Source: Chryseobacterium sp. G0162 (lineage in GTDB: Bacteria; Bacteroidota; Bacteroidia; Flavobacteriales; Weeksellaceae). Taken from it: a stretch of 64,000 nt of DNA. The position numbers were made by a program, and so were the translations under genes. Below, one piece after another: positions 51,466-60,527 of the stretch. How positions within the stretch are numbered: the first letter of the stretch is position 1; each line of letters starts with the position of its first letter. Location: contig NZ_CP033922.1 in the NCBI RefSeq assembly GCF_003815715.1, forward strand, positions 992,001 to 1,056,000, given 5' to 3'. Under the pieces are notes generated by a model that had not been told where the DNA came from, did not search any database, and saw nothing but the letters and a program-made list of their open reading frames with translations.

Positions 51466-52149
51466 TTATTTATAATGCTGGAAAATTCCAAAATCTGATG
51501 GTGTCCAAAGTGCTGCTTTCTGTCCTGCAGCCTTCAATGCATTATTGCTCCAGGTGTTGCAGGTATAAAGGAAACTGTATGTTCCTCTGGCATCATAAAA
51601 TGCATCATTATCACCATACACTGCATTGGTAGGAATCAACATGAATTTTCCATTCTGATCTCTATCGAATTTATCTTCTACAAATTTGATTAAATTTTGA
51701 TATTGGCTTCTGCTAATCATAATCATCTTACAATCTTCACCTTCTTTCATTGCATAATAGTAAGTACAATGCATGGCTGAATCGCTTAGCCAAAAAGCTG
51801 CTTTCACAGCTGTTGAAAATTTCAGGTCAGCCCAGGTTGGAGTATCCAGATAAAAGCCTTTATCTCCCCATCCTATTCCAATATATTGATAATCTGTTTT
51901 CTTAGATTTTGTATTTGCAAAAGGAATCATCAAGCTCCAATCTTTCAGATCGTTCTTTACAGGCATTACAATATCGGTATGAACACCGTTGGTATAGATA
52001 TAAATGGGAATATCTTTCTTTTCACCATCATCTTTGGCAGAAACCGGAATGAACGGAATCAATAGTCCCAGGAGAACATAAACAATTACAATTCCCAGAA
52101 TCACTCCAAGGATTTTCAACGTGTATATTAATATGGTTTTCACAGTCAT
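51466..52149 (-). CDS. TIGR02117 family (DUF2459) membrane-anchored protein
   Basis: This 227-residue protein has one N-terminal membrane helix (IYTLKILGVILGIVIVYVLLGLLIPFI) and a periplasmic part containing NGVHTDIVMPV, IGIGWGDKGFYLDTPTWADLK and SFLYTCNTWSNNALKAAG, the DUF2459 hallmarks. The Cys and His recall an NlpC-like thiol hydrolase fold, but no activity is established for the family. A divergent tiny gene lies upstream at 52242. Confidence 0.88.
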   Translation of the reverse strand: MTVKTILIYTLKILGVILGIVIVYVLLGLLIPFIPVSAKDDGEKKDIPIYIYTNGVHTDIVMPVKNDLKDWSLMIPFANTKSKKTDYQYIGIGWGDKGFYLDTPTWADLKFSTAVKAAFWLSDSAMHCTYYYAMKEGEDCKMIMISRSQYQNLIKFVEDKFDRDQNGKFMLIPTNAVYGDNDAFYDARGTYSFLYTCNTWSNNALKAAGQKAALWTPSDFGIFQHYK

Positions 52150-52241
52150 GTTTTTGAATAAAATTTAATATATAATTTTTCGTAAAAGTATTTGTTTTAA
52201 TCGAAAAATTGGCTATATTTAATTACGAAATATTCACAAAT

Positions 52242-52322
52242 ATGCGTAAAAATACCAAATCCCAAAAAAGATTTAAAGTAAGAGTAAAAACTGCTCCAAA
52301 AAGAATACAAAAAAAACGTTGA
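52242..52322 (+). CDS. 26-residue strongly basic peptide
   Basis: ATG at 52242 gives MRKNTKSQKRFKVRVKTAPK then RIQKKR and stop: 26 residues, 13 of them Lys or Arg. It is preceded by a plausible promoter (TTTG ~19 nt before TATATTTA), and no longer frame on the plus strand competes. Ribosomal-protein-like or nucleic-acid-binding composition is seen. It is too short for the ORF list. The minus-strand frame at 52197-52394 across it is a shadow. Its reality depends on conservation. Confidence 0.4.
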   Translation: MRKNTKSQKRFKVRVKTAPKRIQKKR

Positions 52323-52508
52323 TTTTCGGTGAGATTTAATCTCCTGAAGGTCAATTTTTCTTTTTAGGAAAGACTTTTTAGTCAGTTTATTCAATTAAAT
52401 CTAAACCTCTTTAGCTTTTAAAATCTAAGGAATGGTCGGTTGTCAGCTTTTGTTTGGAACTTTAACAATTTCCAACACAGGAATCGTCACCAAATAGGTA
52501 AGCAAAAT

Positions 52509-53447
52509 TTAATCTGAAGACCGCTCTAAAAATTCAATATTTCTCTTCAAACCTGCGAATTTGGTTCTTTTCACAGGTGATTTTTTGAAGATCTCGGAGA
52601 AAATTTCCTGAGTAATTTCTTTCCATTCTCCTTTTTTGAAGTTCTTCAGGGCTTCATTGGGTTTGAATCTGCTTTGCTGATGAGGAGCTGCAAAACGATT
52701 CCAGGGACAAACATCCTGACAGATATCACAACCAAACATCCAGTCTTCCATTTTATTTTTGAAATGATCCGGAATGTCATTTTTCAATTCTATGGTAGCA
52801 TAGGAAATGCATTTGCTTCCATCAATAATTTTTTCAGAAACAATGGCATCTGTAGGACAAGCATCAATACATTTTCTGCAAGTTCCGCAATGATCTGTGG
52901 TTTCATGATCTGCTATAAGTTCCAGATCACAAATGATCTCAGCCAGGAAATAGAAAGATCCGTTTTGTTTGGTAATCAGATTCGCATTTTTCCCTACCCA
53001 GCCAATTCCTGATTTTCTGGCCCAGCTTCTCTCCAATACCGGTGCTGAATCTACAAAGACTCTGAATCCGAATTCTCCGATTTCTTCTTGCAGTTCAGCC
53101 ACCATTTCACGAAGAATCTCTTTAATAACTTCATGATAGTCTTCAGCGTAGGCGTATTTTGATATTTTAAAGTTCTCCAGCATGGAGATTTTTTCTTCAG
53201 GAAAATAATTATAAGAAAGTGAAATAACGGATTTAGAACCTTCTACCAGCAGTCTTGGATCGAGCCTTTTATCGAAATGATTTTCCATATATTTCATTTC
53301 CCCATTACAGTTGTTTTTCAACCATTTTTCAAGGTGTCCGGCGTCTTCTTCCAGAAAATCTGCTTTAGATATGCCACAACCCTGAAAGCCAAAACGTTTA
53401 GCCTTGGTTTTTATCAGTTCGGAATATTTTTCAGCACCAGCGTTCAT
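52509..53447 (-). CDS. queG: Epoxyqueuosine reductase
   Basis: QueG reduces epoxyqueuosine in tRNA to queuosine, using cobalamin and two 4Fe-4S clusters. The protein (about 312 aa) begins [25 protein letters not shown], has [21 protein letters not shown] and [21 protein letters not shown], and the cluster motifs [18 protein letters not shown] and [11 protein letters not shown]. The ATG at 53447 is preferred to the GTG at 53456. The enzyme's cobalamin need is of interest next to the cobTSC operon earlier in the window. It is monocistronic. Confidence 0.96.
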   Translation of the reverse strand: MNAGAEKYSELIKTKAKRFGFQGCGISKADFLEEDAGHLEKWLKNNCNGEMKYMENHFDKRLDPRLLVEGSKSVISLSYNYFPEEKISMLENFKISKYAYAEDYHEVIKEILREMVAELQEEIGEFGFRVFVDSAPVLERSWARKSGIGWVGKNANLITKQNGSFYFLAEIICDLELIADHETTDHCGTCRKCIDACPTDAIVSEKIIDGSKCISYATIELKNDIPDHFKNKMEDWMFGCDICQDVCPWNRFAAPHQQSRFKPNEALKNFKKGEWKEITQEIFSEIFKKSPVKRTKFAGLKRNIEFLERSSD

Positions 53448-53617
53448 TAATTTCACACTGCAAAATTAAGATTATTTTATCAATCTTTAGTTTTGTCCGT
53501 CTTCATCACTTTCTTCTGAATGCAACATCCTTTCTTAAATTTATAGTTTCATTAAGATTTTTTTCAAAAAAAAAATACGTAATTTCGTCTATAATTTAAT
53601 GTTTAAAACAAACAACT

Positions 53618-53917
53618 ATGTCTTTAATAGAAGTAATACAATCTGGAAACTATGAATTGATCGACGTTCGTGAGCCTATGGAGCTTGAAATGGACGGAAA
53701 TATAGATGGTGCCAAAAATATTCCACTGGGTGAAGTAGAAGACAGACAGGACGAGATCCTTTCTATTGAAAAGCCGGTAATTTTATTCTGCAGAAGTGGA
53801 AACAGAAGCGGAAAAGCATTGGAATACCTAAGCGCTCAAGGATTAAAGGACGGTTATAACGGCGGAGGCTGGGCTGAGCTGAAAGCTGTTCTTGAAGCAA
53901 ACAGAGGAACTTTTTAA
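53618..53917 (+). CDS. Rhodanese-like domain protein
   Basis: This 99-residue single rhodanese domain has LIDVREPMELEMDGNIDGAKNIPLGEV and the active loop CRSGNRSG with the catalytic Cys (about residue 67). Such small cytosolic proteins carry persulfide sulfur between enzymes. The glycine-rich YNGGGWAELK near the end is usual in the family. The gene lies 27 nt ahead of the HD hydrolase gene and is probably co-transcribed. Confidence 0.92.
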   Translation: MSLIEVIQSGNYELIDVREPMELEMDGNIDGAKNIPLGEVEDRQDEILSIEKPVILFCRSGNRSGKALEYLSAQGLKDGYNGGGWAELKAVLEANRGTF

Positions 53918-53944
53918 AAGTTCCTTTTTTTATACCTATTCACC

Positions 53945-54562
53945 ATGAATCTAAAAGATCAATTTGAACAGCTTTGTTTACTTTTCACTGATGACCCAGA
54001 CTTAATCAGCAACTTATGGAAAGAGATTGAAACTCAATACGCTGAAAAAAACAGGCATTATCACAATCTTCTTCATCTTGAAAATATGTTCAGGGAACTT
54101 GGCAGTGTAAAAAGTGATCTTTCTGATTTCAATGGAGTTTCTTTTTCTGTTTTCTATCATGATATTATCTATAAGGCTACCTCTAAATCCAATGAGGAAA
54201 AAAGTGCTCTGAAAGCCGCGGAAAGACTTTCCGAACTTGGTTTACATCAAAATAATATAAAAATTATTTCTGACCAGATCCTGGCTACCCAATTTCATGA
54301 GAAATCAGAAAATAAAGACACCAATTACCTTTTAGATACTGACCTTTCCATCCTTGGGAAAGATTTTGAAGTCTATATGGAGTATACCCGTAAAATTCGA
54401 AAAGAATATTCTATTTATCCTGATCTTCTTTATAAACCAGGCAGAAAAAAAGTGCTTACTCATTTTCTGGAGCTCGACAGTATTTTTAAGACAGATTATT
54501 TTAAGGAAAAGTATGAGATACAGGCAAGATCAAATATTGCTGCTGAAATCCAATTATTATAG
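53945..54562 (+). CDS. HD-superfamily phosphohydrolase (COG4339 type)
   Basis: This 205-residue protein of the predicted metal-dependent HD family has RHYHNLLHLENMF (first His), FSVFYHDIIYK (HD pair), DQILATQFHEKSENKDTNYLLDTDLSILG (Asp). It likely hydrolyses a nucleotide or similar phosphate; no substrate is known for the group. It is second in an operon with the rhodanese gene and ends 14 nt before a terminator. Confidence 0.88.
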   Translation: MNLKDQFEQLCLLFTDDPDLISNLWKEIETQYAEKNRHYHNLLHLENMFRELGSVKSDLSDFNGVSFSVFYHDIIYKATSKSNEEKSALKAAERLSELGLHQNNIKIISDQILATQFHEKSENKDTNYLLDTDLSILGKDFEVYMEYTRKIRKEYSIYPDLLYKPGRKKVLTHFLELDSIFKTDYFKEKYEIQARSNIAAEIQLL

Positions 54563-54576
54563 TTTTTAGAAACAAA

Positions 54577-54599
54577 AAGAGATGCAAATTGCATCTCTT
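54577..54599 (+). terminator. HD hydrolase gene terminator
   Basis: AAGAGATGC and GCATCTCTT pair around AAATT, followed by a short C/A stretch. Confidence 0.7.
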
Positions 54600-54966
54600 C
54601 ACACATTCAGATCAAACAAAATATTTAATGATTTGCATCATTAATTTTCTCAACCACTAAATCTTATTTTCAAAAATAGAAAATATTATATCCCTTAGAA
54701 GAGATATTTATTGCGTATTTGTTGTAATTTTCAGGCTGGAGAGGTACTGAGATATTAGTTAATGTCGTTCATTCTTTGAATTAAATATTAAAAAATTATT
54801 TAAGCTTGTTTTAGAAATAAAGAAATAATTTAATTCGTCTCAAATCAAATTTTACAATAAGGAGGATCTTTACGAAAAACATGCATACATATTGTACAAA
54901 TCAAAGCCAATATGCAGATTTAGCAATACATAAAATCTATGTTCCCCTTAGTTTGTAAAAAGAAAA

Positions 54967-54989
54967 AGCGATCTCAAATTGAGATAGCT
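54967..54989 (-). terminator. Terminator of the alpha/beta hydrolase gene
   Basis: On the minus strand AGCTATCTC and GAGATCGCT pair around AATTT (one mismatch), followed by a T-rich tail. Confidence 0.75.
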
Positions 54990-55021
54990 TAATGTATTTA
55001 TTTTGCTAAATTTATTTAGGG

Positions 55022-55795
55022 CTAAGAGTTATTCCCGATAAATTCTATAGCTTTTTCCAATACCAGCTCCGGAGCTTCTTTGTGTGGCGTATGTCCAATA
55101 CCAGGAATAATGTATTTCTCAGCACTCCCACTTACCTGGGTAACGGTCTTATCAACCTGATCCAAAGTTCCATATTCATCATTTTCTCCCTGAATGAACA
55201 GAAGCGGGCAGGTGATATCTTTCAAAAGATATTCGATATTCCAGGATCTGTAATCATCACGGGTCCATGTTTCTGTCCAGGCTCTGAATAACATGTCTAC
55301 TTTATCAGCATGGTATTTCTGCAGACGTTCAGGCAAATTTGTGGTCTTATAAGCTTCCCAGGCATCATAAACGCCTTTTAAGGTTACTTCTTCTACAAAG
55401 ATATGTCCGGCTTCACAAATTACAGCTTCTACCCTTTCCGGATATTTTGCAGCTGTAATTAAAGCAATGGTTCCTCCATCGCTGTGTCCAAATAAAATTG
55501 AATTGTTGATATTAAGCTCTACTAAAAGGTCGTTTAATAGATCAGCTTCCAATTCCATATAATTTACTGGTCTTATATGAGTAGGCATTGGATAAGATTT
55601 CCCATATCCTAAACGGTCATAGACAAGGACATTACATTGGGTTTCTTCTGAAAGCTTAGCGGGTAAATCCCTCCAAAGTTGTACAGACCCCAACGAGTCA
55701 TGTAAAAAAACAAGAGTGGGTTTATTTTCAAATGAATTATTATATTCTACGTAAAGGGCTTTATCTCCAATATTTACTATTTTATTCTCAACCAT
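55022..55795 (-). CDS. Alpha/beta hydrolase
   Basis: This 257-residue hydrolase has an HG-like FLHDSLGSVQLW loop, GYGKSYPMP, the nucleophile elbow FGHSDGGTI (Ser near 100), a GENDEYG loop (Asp) and the late GIGHTPHKEAP with the catalytic His. There is no signal peptide. Substrates cannot be predicted. It is divergent from an Lrp/AsnC regulator (188 nt between starts), which could control it. Confidence 0.9.
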   Translation of the reverse strand: MVENKIVNIGDKALYVEYNNSFENKPTLVFLHDSLGSVQLWRDLPAKLSEETQCNVLVYDRLGYGKSYPMPTHIRPVNYMELEADLLNDLLVELNINNSILFGHSDGGTIALITAAKYPERVEAVICEAGHIFVEEVTLKGVYDAWEAYKTTNLPERLQKYHADKVDMLFRAWTETWTRDDYRSWNIEYLLKDITCPLLFIQGENDEYGTLDQVDKTVTQVSGSAEKYIIPGIGHTPHKEAPELVLEKAIEFIGNNS

Positions 55796-55983
55796 TTTCT
55801 TTAAGGCTTTAAAAATTGAAATTCCAAAAACAACAACGATTTAAATCCGGACAAAAATATAAAACGCTAAAATAAATACGAAATTTAAAAAGAAAATATG
55901 TAAAAAATCCCATTATAAAAACATAAAACCAGACAATGTTCAAAAATAAATTTATTTTTATACTTTTATAGGAAAAAGTCCAC

Positions 55984-56445
55984 ATGGAAAAATTAGGGAA
56001 ACAGGAATTGGAACTACTAAGAGTTCTTCAGAAAAGTTCAAGATTCGACATTACAGATCTTACAGAGAAACTTAACATGTCCCGGACATCCATATATGAC
56101 AAAATAAAAAAGCTGGAAAACGAAGGATATATCACTAATTATGTTGCATTAATTGATCCTAAGAAAGTAGGATTAAATTTTACAGTAATCATAACGGTGT
56201 CTCTTAACAGCCAGCAAATAGAATATGTGGAAGAATTTTCAAAGAAAATAGCAACTCTTGATGAAGTGGTAGAAGCATATGTGACAGGAGGTATCTTTGA
56301 CTACATATTAAAAGTCATTGTACAAAGTCCTGAAGCTTTCAGTGATTTTATTGCTACGAAATTATCTGTTATTCCCCATATTAGTAAAATAAAAAGCTCA
56401 TTTGTAATGAGCAATATCAAGCAATCTACTGAACTTCATTTCTAA
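55984..56445 (+). CDS. Lrp/AsnC family transcriptional regulator
   Basis: This 153-residue protein has an N-terminal winged helix (ELLRVLQKSSRFDITDLTEKLNMSRTSIYDKIKKLENEGYI) and a C-terminal RAM ligand-binding domain (TVIITVSLNSQQIEYVEEFSKKI, VTGGIFDYILKV). Amino acid sensing is usual. The N-terminal domain is typical, and the neighbouring divergent alpha/beta hydrolase gene is the natural target; a nitronate-monooxygenase-like gene ends 34 nt away on the other strand. Confidence 0.93.
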   Translation: MEKLGKQELELLRVLQKSSRFDITDLTEKLNMSRTSIYDKIKKLENEGYITNYVALIDPKKVGLNFTVIITVSLNSQQIEYVEEFSKKIATLDEVVEAYVTGGIFDYILKVIVQSPEAFSDFIATKLSVIPHISKIKSSFVMSNIKQSTELHF

Positions 56446-56478
56446 TAAAAAAAGAATCCTTATAAGGATTCTTTAATA

Positions 56479-57468
56479 TTATAGTGTTGGCATTTTAATC
56501 TCATCAAATTCTTTTAACAGATGATTGAAAACCGTTTCCACCGGAAGAATATCATCAATCAAAGCTGAAACCTGCCCTATTTCAAGTTCACCATCTTCCA
56601 TGTCACCTTCAAACATTCCACGTTTTGCTCTGGCTCTTCCTAATGAAGCAACTAATGCCTCTTTATTTCTTCCCGCCTGATAAATATCTTCCAGTTCATT
56701 GAAGAATTTATTTTTAACCATTCTTACCGGAGCTAATTCTTTTAGAGTAAGATGGGTATCTCCTTCCTGAAGTTCTGTAATTTTCTTTTTCCAATTTTCA
56801 TGAGCACTTGCCTCTGTAGTAGCAGCGAAACGGGAACCAATCTGTACTCCGTCTGCCCCAAGAATCATTGCTGCTTTCATTTGGGAGCCTAAAGCAATTC
56901 CTCCAGCTGCAATTAATGGTTTTGAGATATGTTTTTTTACGTTAGGAATAAGGCAGAATGTGGTAGTTTCATCTCTTCCGTTGTGTCCTCCGGCTTCAAA
57001 ACCTTCAGCAACTATTGCATCTACTCCGGCATCTTCACATTTTACTGCAAATTTGGTAGAAGATACTACGTGAGCGACTTTGATGCCTTCTTTCTGTAAA
57101 GTTTCCGTATAAGTTTTGGGGTTTCCTGCTGACGTAAAAACAATCTTCACTCCTTCTTCAAGAATAATTTGAATAATTTCTTCAATATTGGGATACAGCA
57201 TTGGAACATTTACTCCAAAAGGTTTATTGGTAGCCTGTTTGCATTTCTGGATATTTTCTCTGAGGATATCAGGATACATGCTTCCTGCTCCAATTAATCC
57301 CAATCCTCCACAGTTGGAAACCGCTGATGCCAGCTTCCATCCGGAATGCCAGATCATCCCTGCCTGTATAATCGGATATTTGATATTAAAAAGTTCTGAA
57401 ATTCTATTTTGACTGGCCTGCATATCATGTAGCTTTTTTGCCGCGTTGAAATCTATAAAATTGCCCAT
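56479..57468 (-). CDS. NAD(P)H-dependent flavin oxidoreductase, NMO/FabK-like
   Basis: This 329-residue TIM barrel is of the nitronate monooxygenase / 2-enoyl-ACP reductase II group: PIIQAGMIWHSGWKLASAVSNCGGLGLIGAGSM, GVNVPML, FEAGGHNGRDE and AAGGIALGSQMKAAMILGADGVQIGSRF, the FMN-binding phosphate loop. The sequence does not separate NMO from FabK; presence of an active-site His in AGGHNG fits either. A later ATG at residue 16 (MQASQNRISEL) is an alternative start. Confidence 0.88.
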   Translation of the reverse strand: MGNFIDFNAAKKLHDMQASQNRISELFNIKYPIIQAGMIWHSGWKLASAVSNCGGLGLIGAGSMYPDILRENIQKCKQATNKPFGVNVPMLYPNIEEIIQIILEEGVKIVFTSAGNPKTYTETLQKEGIKVAHVVSSTKFAVKCEDAGVDAIVAEGFEAGGHNGRDETTTFCLIPNVKKHISKPLIAAGGIALGSQMKAAMILGADGVQIGSRFAATTEASAHENWKKKITELQEGDTHLTLKELAPVRMVKNKFFNELEDIYQAGRNKEALVASLGRARAKRGMFEGDMEDGELEIGQVSALIDDILPVETVFNHLLKEFDEIKMPTL

Positions 57469-57544
57469 GCTGTAAAAATACTAAAAACAACCATTATCAG
57501 ATCCTTCCATCAATTAAAAATATATTTAAAAGGGCTAAATATTA

Positions 57545-58042
57545 TTATTTTTTATACTGCTCTAAAACCTCATCAATAATAAAGCTTATATTCAGAAAGT
57601 GTTGAACCAGCTCATGAATATTTTCCTGCATATTATCCGGCTTAAAGCTAACCCAACCCTGCATCAGAGTAAGTGGACCAAATTTTAGGCTTATATTGGG
57701 CCAGCCTTTTTGATATTTCGAAAATTCATTTCTAAAATCCTGAGCAAAATCTCTGCTGGCTATTTTATGGTTTTTAAATTCTCTAAGTTTTAAAGCATGA
57801 ATATTGTAGTATAATTTCTCTTCTTGCAAAGCCTTATCATTAATCCAGACTGAAAAGAAAATTCTCCCGGCGGAGTCTAATGGAGCCTTCTGATCTGCTG
57901 CCCATTCCGGTTTATAAACTTTTAATGCAACAGATTCTAAAACAACTTCTATTGATACTTTCAAACCTAAACTTTCAAATTTTTCTTTAGAAATCTTTGC
58001 TATAGCTGAATGAAATTGTTTTGTATAAAAAGTATAATCCAT
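57545..58042 (-). CDS. Hypothetical protein
   Basis: This 165-residue cytosolic protein, MDYTFYTKQFHSAIAKIS to VLEQYKK, has an alpha/beta look, with GRIFFSVWINDKALQEEKLYYNIHALKL and a WPNISLKFGPLTLMQGWVSFK segment. I recognise no family. It lies 80 nt after the surA stop on the same strand but beyond a terminator, and 75 nt after NMO's start in the other direction; it is probably monocistronic. Confidence 0.65.
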   Translation of the reverse strand: MDYTFYTKQFHSAIAKISKEKFESLGLKVSIEVVLESVALKVYKPEWAADQKAPLDSAGRIFFSVWINDKALQEEKLYYNIHALKLREFKNHKIASRDFAQDFRNEFSKYQKGWPNISLKFGPLTLMQGWVSFKPDNMQENIHELVQHFLNISFIIDEVLEQYKK

Positions 58043-58091
58043 CTCCTATTTTTTATAAAGATATTAAATACTAAGATTCAGATGTATAAAA

Positions 58092-58118
58092 AAAACCTTC
58101 AGAAATTCTGAAGGTTTT
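58092..58118 (-). terminator. surA-like gene terminator
   Basis: AAAACCTTCAG and CTGAAGGTTTT pair around AAATT with a T run on the minus strand. Confidence 0.8.
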
Positions 58119-58122
58119 GATT

Positions 58123-59490
58123 TTATTTTTTGATTGAGTCTTTCTTCCAGTTGGATTTGAAATTACAATTATCGTAACGTCCATCAATGGAGATGAAAGT
58201 GGTTGGTAGCTTGGAATTAACAAATTTCTCAACCATTTCATTTTTCTTTTTATTGAGCGCCATCTGTTTGATACGGCTAAAGTCTGTTTCCAGAGTGATC
58301 TGGTGTGCAGGAATAACATCTTCAAGTTTAATGATCTTCACAGCTTTTCTTCTGTTATCTTCATCTTCAAAAGCAGAAGTAATATCTCCTTTATTCAAAC
58401 CTGCCAATTCATAACTGATTGTTCCAGGAATACTTTCTCTTTCGATTTTGTCTGAACCGTCACCTCCAGGAATTATACCTGCGTTGAACTTGGTTCTTTT
58501 ATCATCTGAGAACTTGAACGCTGCATCTTTAAACGTCATCTTTCCGTCCATGATTAAACCTCTGATGCTGTCTAATTTTGCTTTTGCTGTTTTAAGTTCT
58601 TCATCTGTAGGAGTTGCTTTCAAAAGAATATGTCTTGCGTCATATACTTTCCCTGATCTCTTCAACAACTGAATGATGTGGTATCCGAATTCAGATTCAA
58701 TAGGATCTGAGATTTCATTTTCCTGAAGGTTTAAAGCTGCTGCTTCAAACGGCTTCACCATCTGTCCTTTGTTGATGTTTTTATATAGTCCTCCATTCGT
58801 AGCGGAACCTTCATCTTCAGAGTAAATTCTTGCCTGGCTTTCAAAAGTTTCCCCGCCAAGAATATCCTGTTTGATCTTTTTCAGTCTATTGATAAGATCC
58901 TGCTTATGAGCTTCCGTTAAGGTAGGATACATCATAATCTGAGCTAAAGTAACCTCATCTTTTACCTGTGGCAGCTGCATTTTATACATATTATAAAAAT
59001 CAGTTACCTCATTAGGAGTAACGTCTGCTTTATCAGTAACTCTTTGGTATTTCGCCTGTCCGTAATATTGATCCGTATCGATTTTCTCGATAGCGTTTTT
59101 CATTTCGTAAGAATTTCTGAATTTATACGCAGTTAATAATGCTTTTTCATCCGGAAATTGAGAAAGCAACTGACGGTATTTTTGATTAGCCTGCTCTTTG
59201 ATCGCAGCAGAACGGTTTTCAATTAACGTATCTTTTTTTGCTTCGTATACAAGAAGTTTGTTGTTGATAAGGCTTTCAAGAAACTCACATTTATCTGTGT
59301 TGGTAGCTCCCTGCTGTTTCCCATAATTCATCTGCTCCGTAACATCTGATTCCAAAACAATTTCATTTCCGATCACAGCAGCAATACCATCCACTAAATC
59401 TCCCGGTTTTAGCTGGGCATTCATCATATTAGAAGAAAATATCATGATGAAAATCCCAAGAAGATAAGTGATTTTTAGTTTATTTGTCAT
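58123..59490 (-). CDS. Peptidylprolyl isomerase, SurA type
   Basis: This 455-residue periplasmic chaperone has a signal peptide (MTNKLKITYLLGIFIMIFSSNMMNA), a SurA-like N-terminal helical domain (about 30-165, GDLVDGIAAVIGNEIVLESDV), and two parvulin PPIase domains (about 170-270 with SEDEGSATNGG and FGYHIIQL, and 275-385 with YDARHILLKA and KFSDDKRTKFNAG). SurA chaperones outer-membrane proteins to the BAM complex. Typical flavobacterial gene of this length. It stands alone, with a terminator after it. Confidence 0.92.
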   Translation of the reverse strand: MTNKLKITYLLGIFIMIFSSNMMNAQLKPGDLVDGIAAVIGNEIVLESDVTEQMNYGKQQGATNTDKCEFLESLINNKLLVYEAKKDTLIENRSAAIKEQANQKYRQLLSQFPDEKALLTAYKFRNSYEMKNAIEKIDTDQYYGQAKYQRVTDKADVTPNEVTDFYNMYKMQLPQVKDEVTLAQIMMYPTLTEAHKQDLINRLKKIKQDILGGETFESQARIYSEDEGSATNGGLYKNINKGQMVKPFEAAALNLQENEISDPIESEFGYHIIQLLKRSGKVYDARHILLKATPTDEELKTAKAKLDSIRGLIMDGKMTFKDAAFKFSDDKRTKFNAGIIPGGDGSDKIERESIPGTISYELAGLNKGDITSAFEDEDNRRKAVKIIKLEDVIPAHQITLETDFSRIKQMALNKKKNEMVEKFVNSKLPTTFISIDGRYDNCNFKSNWKKDSIKK

Positions 59491-59576
59491 TTTACTATTT
59501 TAACAAGTTGCAAATTTAGAATTCTTAACGAATTTCACTCAATTTTTTATTATAAATATTTCTTAAAAAGACTTAT

Positions 59577-60500
59577 TTACTGCAGTTCAACATCAAATGT
59601 CGTCAATTCTTTGAATTGTCTCAATCTGCTGAACATATCTGATTCGTTTACTTCTTCTATTCTTTGTGTTCCGAATTTCTCTACCGTGAAAGAAGCCATT
59701 GCAGATCCTACGATCAATGCAGACTTCATGGTATCAAAATCAATTTTACCTTTTTTAGCCAAATAAGCTGCAAAACCTCCTGCGAAAGTATCTCCTGCAC
59801 CAGTTGGATCAAAAACATCTTCTAACGGAAGTGCCGGGATCGCAAATACTTTACCGTCGTGGAAAAGTAAAGCTCCGTGCTCTCCTTTTTTAATGATGAC
59901 ATATTCAGGTCCCATTGCATGGATCTTCTTAGCAGCTTTTACCAGAGAATATTCTCCTGAAAGTTGTCTTGCCTCTTCATCATTGATGGTAATTACGTCA
60001 GTTTTAGCAATCATATCCATCAAAATATCCCAAGCACAATCCATCCAGAAGTTCATGGTGTCAAGGATTACAAGTTTAGGACGGTTGTTCATTTTTTCCA
60101 ATACGGATAACTGAACTCCAGGGTGTAGGTTACCAAGTAATAAAATTTCGGCATCCTGCATAGAATCCGGAATTTTCGGATCAAAGTTCTCCAATACGTT
60201 TACTTCTGTAGCCAACGTATCTCTAGTGTTCAGATCATTATGATATTTTCCTGACCAGAAGAATGTTTTTCCTTCTTTTACGATTTCAATTCCCTCGATA
60301 TTTACTTCTCTGTTCGTGAACATATCAAGATGTTCCTGTGGAAAGTCTCCTCCTACTACAGAAACGATACCGGATTTAACGCCTAAAATAGATGAAGTGA
60401 TCCCAATATAAGTAGCAGCTCCGCCTAAAATTTTGTCCGTTTTACCAAATGGTGTTTCAATTGCATCAAATGCAACACTTCCTACAACTAAAAGTTTCAT
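59577..60500 (-). CDS. PfkB-family sugar kinase
   Basis: This 307-residue protein of the ribokinase/PfkB family has the first Gly-rich GGAATYIGITSSILG, NDLNTRDT, and the second signature DPTGAGDTFAGGFAAYLAKKG with the catalytic Asp. ATP-dependent phosphorylation of a sugar or nucleoside is inferred; the substrate is unknown. It lies between surA and gldD on the minus strand, with 27 nt to gldD. Confidence 0.9.
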   Translation of the reverse strand: MKLLVVGSVAFDAIETPFGKTDKILGGAATYIGITSSILGVKSGIVSVVGGDFPQEHLDMFTNREVNIEGIEIVKEGKTFFWSGKYHNDLNTRDTLATEVNVLENFDPKIPDSMQDAEILLLGNLHPGVQLSVLEKMNNRPKLVILDTMNFWMDCAWDILMDMIAKTDVITINDEEARQLSGEYSLVKAAKKIHAMGPEYVIIKKGEHGALLFHDGKVFAIPALPLEDVFDPTGAGDTFAGGFAAYLAKKGKIDFDTMKSALIVGSAMASFTVEKFGTQRIEEVNESDMFSRLRQFKELTTFDVELQ

Positions 60501-60527
60501 ATATTTTTCAATGTATATTAAAAGTAA

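Larger units (their letters stand above)
54563..55021. other. Intergenic region with two terminators
   Basis: The HD gene terminator is at 54577-54599 and the alpha/beta hydrolase terminator at 54967-54989. Between them I find AT-rich sequence with no gene. A 25-codon frame at 54881, 16 nt after AAGGAGG, is noted but rejected. Confidence 0.55.

Noticed and set aside
52197-52394. 65-aa minus-strand ORF
   Set aside because: It is a shadow of the 26-residue basic peptide and spacer; no start context, and Lys-rich low-complexity sequence.
54881-54958. 25-codon frame 16 nt after AAGGAGG
   Set aside because: Shine-Dalgarno signals are seldom used in Bacteroidota, the spacing is too long, and no promoter or relative is seen.
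58071-58325. 84-aa minus-strand ORF
   Set aside because: It overlaps the end of the surA-like gene and its terminator in a different frame.
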